A stretch of 64,000 nucleotides of DNA from the NCBI GenBank assembly GCA_012064415.1, contig SSNU01000106.1:248001-312000 (forward strand). The letters run 5' to 3'. Each line of letters opens with the position of its first letter. The first letter of the stretch is position 1. The notes below the pieces were generated by a model. The model was not told the origin of the DNA. It searched no databases and saw only the letters and a list, made by a program, of their open reading frames with translations. Source of the DNA: Gyrodactylus bullatarudis. Its lineage: Eukaryota > Platyhelminthes > Monogenea > Gyrodactylidea > Gyrodactylidae. Shown here piece after piece: positions 57,401 to 64,000 of this stretch. Made by a program: the position numbers and the translations under genes.

Positions 57401-60400
57401 TTTCTCTGTTGGAATATGATTAAGAAATGTGCATTGTAAGATAAGGGAATTGAAGAGAAGCGCTTTATTACCCCACATAGTCTAGACGATAATGGAGAGA
57501 CTAATGATTTAGTTTAATAACTTGAAAATCATATTTATTGGAAAAAATGGAATATTTCTCTCTCTTGTTTTCTGAAGAGACTACTCAAAATTGACAATAA
57601 AATATAAATATATACTCAGAGTGAGAGAAAGAAAAACAGAGAAGCAGATGAAAATTTTCTTCGTACAAAGAGAAATCAATAAGAATGGAATTATCGTCTC
57701 TTTGCGAGTACACACTACTAATAATGTATAACTGAGAGAAAAAAAGAGTCTTGTCATTTTTTCATTCATTCATTCATTTAATTCATGATCTTATAAGCTA
57801 CAAAATGTATGCACACACATCTTTCATGTTATGTGTGTGTGTTTACAAATTTTAGTTGTGAATGAAAAAATGTACGCACACAAGAGAGATGTATTAGTGT
57901 GTGTGTGTTGCTGAGAATGGTGGTGAGCCAGACATAACATAAATAGAGTAAAGTAATACACAATTAAGATGATGAAGAAGAACCATTTCATATTTCAATA
58001 ATGGTACTCATTTTCTCTCTCTCTCTACAAGAAAATAAGAACAAATGTGCTCAAAATCAAGAGAGTTTTATCATCCAATTAATCAATTATTATTAATATA
58101 TGTGTGTACTAGAAAGAGAGAATTTTTTATTTTTCAAGGTTACTATAAAGAAGGGGGGGTATTCTTCTCAGCTATAAAAAATCGAGAAAATCAGGTACAC
58201 TTGATGGCAATGAGGTATCTACCGACACTATAGTTGTACCCTGATTTTCAAATGTCATTTTTGTCATTTCCAGGGCGAGGGTTAGGAGCCAAAGAATTTT
58301 TTTCAAGGGCTATTGCTAAGAATATGCAATATTTTTCAAGAAGCCAAATTTTAGTTTAGGAAAGAGTTTTGCTGAAAAATCTCAAGATGATATCAAACGG
58401 ATTGCATATTTGAATTAAACGGGTATGGTATCTTGATAGAGGTTCCTTTCTTTCTTTCCCTTCATCTCTGCTAATGGGTTTTCAAAGAAACGTTTTCTAT
58501 ATATTTTAAAGCAAGTAATCTTTAGCAACTAGCATTCATTGTTGCTAAATTATTCATAGATTATTATTCAAAAGATTATTATCCTTTCAGAAAAGTGGTA
58601 AAAAATGATTTTCAAATTCTTTAAAACAGAATTATATATGAGCAGGGCAACACAAAGAATATTTTTTATGCTTCAATATGTTGTTTAATTTCACCTTTTA
58701 AATGATTTTCTATATTTATATTTTAAAAATAATCTCAAATTCAAAAGTTATAAATGCATATTTTACATACTATATGCTTTTATGTAAAGAGCATAAAAAA
58801 GGGAATATTTTTGAAAATAAAGGAACATTTACCCCAATCGTTTATTAACTATTTTTATCTCACTCATCTGTAGATCAAGCCTCGTCATCTTAGACGAAAA
58901 TGAATGTCTATATAATTTTTTTGTGAATTCGGCCCTTTTTTTGAATTTAATTATCAATTGATTACATTCCTCGAAAAAGAAACTTTGAACATCCCAGTCT
59001 AATTTTTTTACCAATCAGAACGAATGAACAACAAACTCTTCTCATTTGTCAAATCAGTTATGAAAAGGAAAAGAAACTTCAATGACGAGAATATCGAGTT
59101 TTCTTGTGTATTTTCGTACAATAATAATTTACGTATATTCCATCGAGTGCTTTTTATTTTAAAGGAATATTTAAAAGAATATTTTACGAATTTTAAGGAA
59201 TATTTATAGGGAATATTTTAGAAATTTAATGACATATTATGTGTTGCTCTGAATATGAGAGAGGGAAGAATATGTCCCTCCTCATGATACAATGACTAAG
59301 AAAGGGTTAAATGAATGAAAGTAAGGCAAGCTATCTGCAGTACTCTGCTCAAAATTAGCACCTAATATTAGTAGCTAGTTAGTAGAATCTGAGATTTTCA
59401 AAATTTTGCTTTCATCTACTTGTGTTAGTAGATGGGAAATTCAATGGAAAATGGACTTTCTCATTAGTTTTACATAAACTGTGAGTCTTTTCATCGATTG
59501 GTTTTCTTATTGTCTCGATAATAAATCAAATTAAATCAAATAATTGGAGAAGGGTACAAAATTTCTCTGCAGGGCAAAGGCACTTGAGAAAGAGAGATGA
59601 TTAGATGTTTTCTCTTAATTTACTCATTTTGAATTTGAATTTTGTCACTAAAGTTGTATATAAATTTTTACTAATTTTTATTGATGGAAAGTAGTCATTG
59701 TAACTAAAATATTCTCTCTTGTATTCACAAATCCAAGGTGTGAGGTGAACATGCACGAGAGCAAGAACTCTGCTGCGTTTACATTACTACTACTACTAAT
59801 ACTACTGTGTTTGTATGAATAAATGAAACCAAGAGGACAAATAATTTATCCTTAAAAATACAGAAGAAGTAGTAGAGAAAAGCGACCAATCACAAATGTG
59901 AATTAAACATGACTAGTATTAGTATGAATATACACACATTTTGAAAAAAAGATTGGGGTGGTGTCTGGGGACAAATAGATTGAGAGAGAGACGGACACAC
60001 AAACACACACATCTATATAGTTGAATGAATGAGAGAGATGACCTGAGATGATGAAAAAACACACAAACACACACAAAATAGCACGGAGAGAATTATTATC
60101 ATTGAGATTAGTCATCATTATCATGAATATCAATACAAGTTGGAATTTTCTCTCTATCTCAGTGTGTGTGAGTGAGTGAGTGAGTGTGTGTGTAGGTAGA
60201 GAGAAAAAATCGATACAAGTAAAAAAAATAGTAAAAATAAAATAGATAGATAGACAATTAATGAAGCTCAAAAGGAATACTCACGAATATTTCAAATGAA
60301 GAGATTGATGAATCATTTGATCTGATGGTGTTGATGGAGTTGAAATGTGAGACATCTCGAGCGGAGGAGCCGAGGCCGACACCAGATGGTGAGAGAGAGG

Positions 60401-63400
60401 GATAACCTATTCTCGATATACTCAAGGAGTCAGCGATCACAAGGAGGAGCCAGAGAATGCGATAATCGTTGGTGGGATCTTGGCTATTCTCCTCATCGAG
60501 AGTGGTCGAGGTGACATTTTGCATTTCCGTGGACCAGGTATTCTTCCATTGGGATTTGTCGTTGAACAATGAGGTGAATATTCCATGGCTTGGCGGTGTA
60601 ATGTGGAACATGTCACGAAGGACCAAGGTATCCAGGGATGGATATGGCTTCCCTTCGAATAATGCCCTCTCGAGTGACTATTTTAAAACAAGGATGGTAA
60701 AAAATTAATTTGTTTAAAAAATCGTGACTGAGAGGCAGAGTAAATGTTTTTTTGAGGTAGAAACTGATTTAATCTTTCTCTATAGTCAATAATACATACA
60801 AAAATGCATTTGGTGGGCATTAGAGCTGCATAGAAATATGTTTTTTTACTTGTGATCAATTAAATGAGAGAGGAATACACCCAAAATCGAGAGTACTTAA
60901 ATAAAGAGAAAAGAATGACTCACCCTTAGTGATAGAGTTGAGCAGTTCTCAAGTATCAGGGATTTCAAGGGACTATTTTGAATGGAGTTGTCAGGGTTGG
61001 TAGCTTGATTCAGGAGATTGCCGTCTGCATTGATTTCCTGTTGGATTTCTTCTCTTGTCAGGGATTTATCCCAGGAGGAAATATCACTCAAGTAAGGACA
61101 ATGGCGCAAATGCAGAGATAACAGTTTTGGACAAACATAGTGAATGAGACGAATGCCTCTGTCGGTTATAGCAGAGATGGGCATAGATGCATCCTGAGAT
61201 TCTGTCAGTTGGAGGTGATTCAACTCGGTGAGAGTTAAACGTGACTGATACGGATCCTGGTAGCCGAGAACGAGACTTTCCAACTTTTGCAGTTTAATTC
61301 CAGAGAATGTGAGAGCTTCAAAGAGACTGTTCTTTGACTGGCCTGACTGAAGGGCTACATGAACCAGGGAATTTTGACTAGCTATCAATAGGAGGCCCAT
61401 GTCCATTTCTGAGACATCCTTATTACCAGCAAGGATGAGTCGTTGGAGATGACGAAAGTTGCGCGATGGACTCAGGTAATTATCCAAAATATGTTCGATT
61501 AGGCCCTCTTGGGTAAAGAAATTCATCAAATTAGAAAGAATGAACAAGAGATCAAGTGTCAAGAGTACTTACCGACAAATCGAGAGCCGACAAGTTCCAA
61601 TCTAGAGAGTTGTGTTGCTCTGGAGAGTGCTGCAAAAATTCTAACAAAACGTACAAACCTTGACGGTCCGACACAATTATTAAATACAAAAGATTGCAAT
61701 TTGGGAGCGGAAAAATGAAAGAACGGATCTGAAGAGGTGAAAACAACCCATTTCAAATGCAAATATTTTATGTTATCCAAACGGGGCAGGGAGTTTATTG
61801 AAATCGAGACCAAGTCCAACTTTGTTAGGCTTGTTATGACTGTGGGTAGGGGTATGATGAGCTGATCCGATGGCAACGGAGAGATGATCGAAGAGTTTGT
61901 ATTCTCATTTCTAGTTGAGGTTGATTCATCCCTGTTCTCCATGTTGGCCATGTTACCTAAATGGAGAAGGTAAAAATTTGTCCAATTGATGAGGAAGGGG
62001 GGAGAAAAACTTACCTCTCGGTTGATTATTATTATTGGCTAGTAAAGGTTGAATGTTATCTGGGTTTTGTCGCATAACCAACATGGCGGCAACAGCAGCT
62101 GCTGCAGCAGCCGCTTGACCATTGGGATTATTGATAAAGGGATTTTGTCGGTTCTGAGGAGCCTGGGCGGGGACAATTCTCTGATTGCCTCCACCTTGAT
62201 TCACAGGACCGAGTCTTTGTATCTGATAGGGTCTGTCGGGGATTTGATTTCTCTGTTGATTATTGAGGGCTGCAAAGGCCCAATTGATATCGCCACCAGG
62301 TTCATTAATCAGGTTGTTGTTATTATTATTGGCTGGATTTTGTTGGTTGGCAATGTCGTTTATCCAATCTGCTGCATCCATAGCGGGTGCAACAATTAGG
62401 GGTTGTATAAAGTTATCCTGTTGATGTGGCTGTTGGGCTTGTTGTTGTGGATTATTATTATTGTTGTTGTTGTTGTTGGGAAAAAAGTTATTTTGATTAG
62501 CTAATTCAATCGGAATGACAGGACGAGCTGCGACGGCGGCTGCAAAAATATTATCAGGATCTGGAATTCCATTGACGATTAGAGAGCCGACATTGGCACT
62601 TGAGGCTGAAGTGCTTGGACAACCTTCACCAATGGAAAGTTCACACTGTGGCTCAAATAGATTTGCCTGGCGACTTGCTCCTATCGCGGCTTTGTGAGCA
62701 TAGTTGGCAGCGAATTGAGCAAGTGAGGAACGGCCGGTCTTGTTGCCATTTGTCTGATTCATCATATCACCAACATAATAACCAATAGAGGCTTGATTCT
62801 TTGAAATGTTGTTCATAGCCATGATGGGAGTATTTTTTGATGATGACACAGAATTATTAATAGAATCAAGGGATTGAGAGAACCAGGTTGGACCTGGTTG
62901 ATTTTCCAAGGGCAACTTTACAGCATATTCACTATCCCAGAGGTCTGGACGATTGCGGAACATACCATGAAATTTGACGTAGGGTAGATACTGAACAAGA
63001 TTTGACATTAGTTCAACATTCATAATTTCCACAGAGCGCATCTTGGTACAACATCGAAAGCCATCGATTATACCGCCATACGTAAGACCAGTATGTTTCG
63101 AAGTATCATGAGAATTGCCAGATATAGTTTGAGGATAAAATCCGAGGATGTGGGTAATTCTGGGCGTCTTGGAAAGGATCTTCTTCAAGGTCTTGTCATC
63201 GAGACTTGGCGGAAGAAACGCGAAAGGAAGTCCATTGGTGAAGTTGATTCGTTTGATCATGCCAAGATAACTTTCGACAATATCTTTAATTCTTCTACTA
63301 ACCCTCTGCATACGAAAGACATCCTGAATATTCAGATAGTGGAGGATACGCGTGAGGATTTCATAAGGAAGTTGGTTGAAATTTCTTGGCTTTGTTTGTC

Positions 63401-64000
63401 TAGCAACGAATTGTTTACGAAGCTTCTCCCGTTTCAATCTAGACCGAAGGGGATAAACATGTTTAGATGAGTCATCTTGGTTTGTAGTGGAATTTTCAAA
63501 ATCATCTTTTTTATCTAAGGAGGCGGTTAGACCGACAACTGAAGTAGAATCAACATTAGATTTTTCACTGTGAAGTTTATTGTTAAAATCTTTGCCGGAG
63601 CGGGAGGTATTAGGATCTGAAAAGTAATCTGAGAATGATGGAGAATTATAACAGCCTATACTATCACTGGCCGTTGTTTCTCGTTCAACAGCCGGGGAAG
63701 GATTAAATGAAGCTGATTTTGAGCTATCCTCGCCAAAATCCAGGGAATTATGATCACAATCGGCTCTATACTTGTTGGACATGGACGTGGTTGACTTTCT
63801 CATCATATAATGAAGCTTTGATGAGCTTCTCAAGTATCTAGATTTGAAAGACTCAGACCTCTTTTTGAGTGGTGAAAGATTTTTAAATGATCTACTTCCA
63901 GATGGCGTCATTTTTGTGGACTCAGCAACCAAACCTTTCATGTCTGATTCACTTTTGACGGTCGTAAAGTGAGATTGCAATGAAATACTTGATGATTCCG
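54463..64000 (-). CDS. FBXO38: FBXO38-type F-box/LRR protein (5' end beyond window)
   Basis: Exons 62015-64000 (open at the edge), 61573-61956, 60924-61507, 60285-60677, 56273-57031, 55323-56206, 54463-55252; phases agree; about 1925 residues visible. The F-box lies at about 63290-63400 (FNQLPYEILTRILHYLNIQD). Leucine-rich repeats follow over exons 2-4 (YLHLKWVVF, GLIEHILDN, ITDRGIRLIHYVCPKLLSL), then a long Ser/Asn-rich acidic middle, then the conserved C-terminal block (GLTHIVLGWLPRLKNLTVD; TEHGIGWDLITDLPWI). This C-terminal block after a disordered middle is what I recall of human FBXO38, a substrate receptor of an SCF ubiquitin ligase. Exon 1 encodes Asn, Gln and Ala runs (about 62090-62480). 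The frame is still open at 64000, so the start is missing. Confidence 0.92.
57032..60284. repeat. 3.25-kb FBXO38 intron 4 with microsatellites
   Basis: No exon signal is seen. Simple repeats: ATTC units at about 57764-57780, GT runs near 57832-57841 and 57896-57909, CTA units near 59789-59805, and a mixed AC/AG/GT cluster from about 59980 to 60215. An open frame across the last cluster is a low-complexity by-product. Confidence 0.7.

Noticed and set aside
59903..60271. 122-codon frame on the minus strand
   Set aside because: Translation of AC/AG/GT microsatellites inside an FBXO38 intron.

Overview
The window is AT-rich animal nuclear DNA, with spliced genes, GT-AG introns and AATAAA-type ends. 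The gene set points to a metazoan with motile cilia: cytoplasmic actin, a TRPM2-type channel, CFAP206, FBXO38, METTL16, signal peptide peptidase, PIG-C, mitochondrial ribosome recycling factor and an LSD2-related protein. Two introns are only 26 nt, others are 34-65 nt, and some reach several kb because of inserted repeats. Tiny introns and AT richness recall simplified, parasitic bilaterians (dicyemids or orthonectids), but that is a guess and I cannot name the species.

Layout. (1) 1-3531 (+): the 3' end of a large intronless gene I do not recognise. (2) 3628-27038 (-): a 26-exon TRPM2-like channel gene, rebuilt with consistent exon phases to about 2188 residues with a C-terminal NUDT9-homology domain. 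Its intron 10 holds a 4.0-kb Mag-like Ty3/gypsy retrotransposon (12906-16911, opposite strand). Other introns hold a MITE, long inverted repeats and dispersed repeats. (3) 28278-29469 (-): two-exon actin with a CArG box upstream. (4) 29470-32540: mostly empty, with one decayed element fragment. (5) 32541-38372 (-): six-exon LSD2/KDM1B-like protein without a recognisable FAD-binding motif, head to head with METTL16 (38510-40048, +). (6) 40599-41776 (-): signal peptide peptidase, head to head with MRRF (41855-42657, +). (7) 42755-52520 (-): CFAP206 with a hAT deletion derivative in intron 4, head to head with PIG-C (52625-53788, +). (8) 54463 to the right edge (-): FBXO38, 5' end outside the window.

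Organisation. Genes come as divergent pairs with only 78-137 bp between start codons and as convergent pairs with about 100-670 bp between stop codons. Nearly all free space lies inside introns, which is where the transposons are. The genes are unrelated housekeeping and signalling functions, not one pathway. All exon boundaries were inferred by eye from splice signals, reading phase and remembered family similarity; no alignment or transcript data were used.
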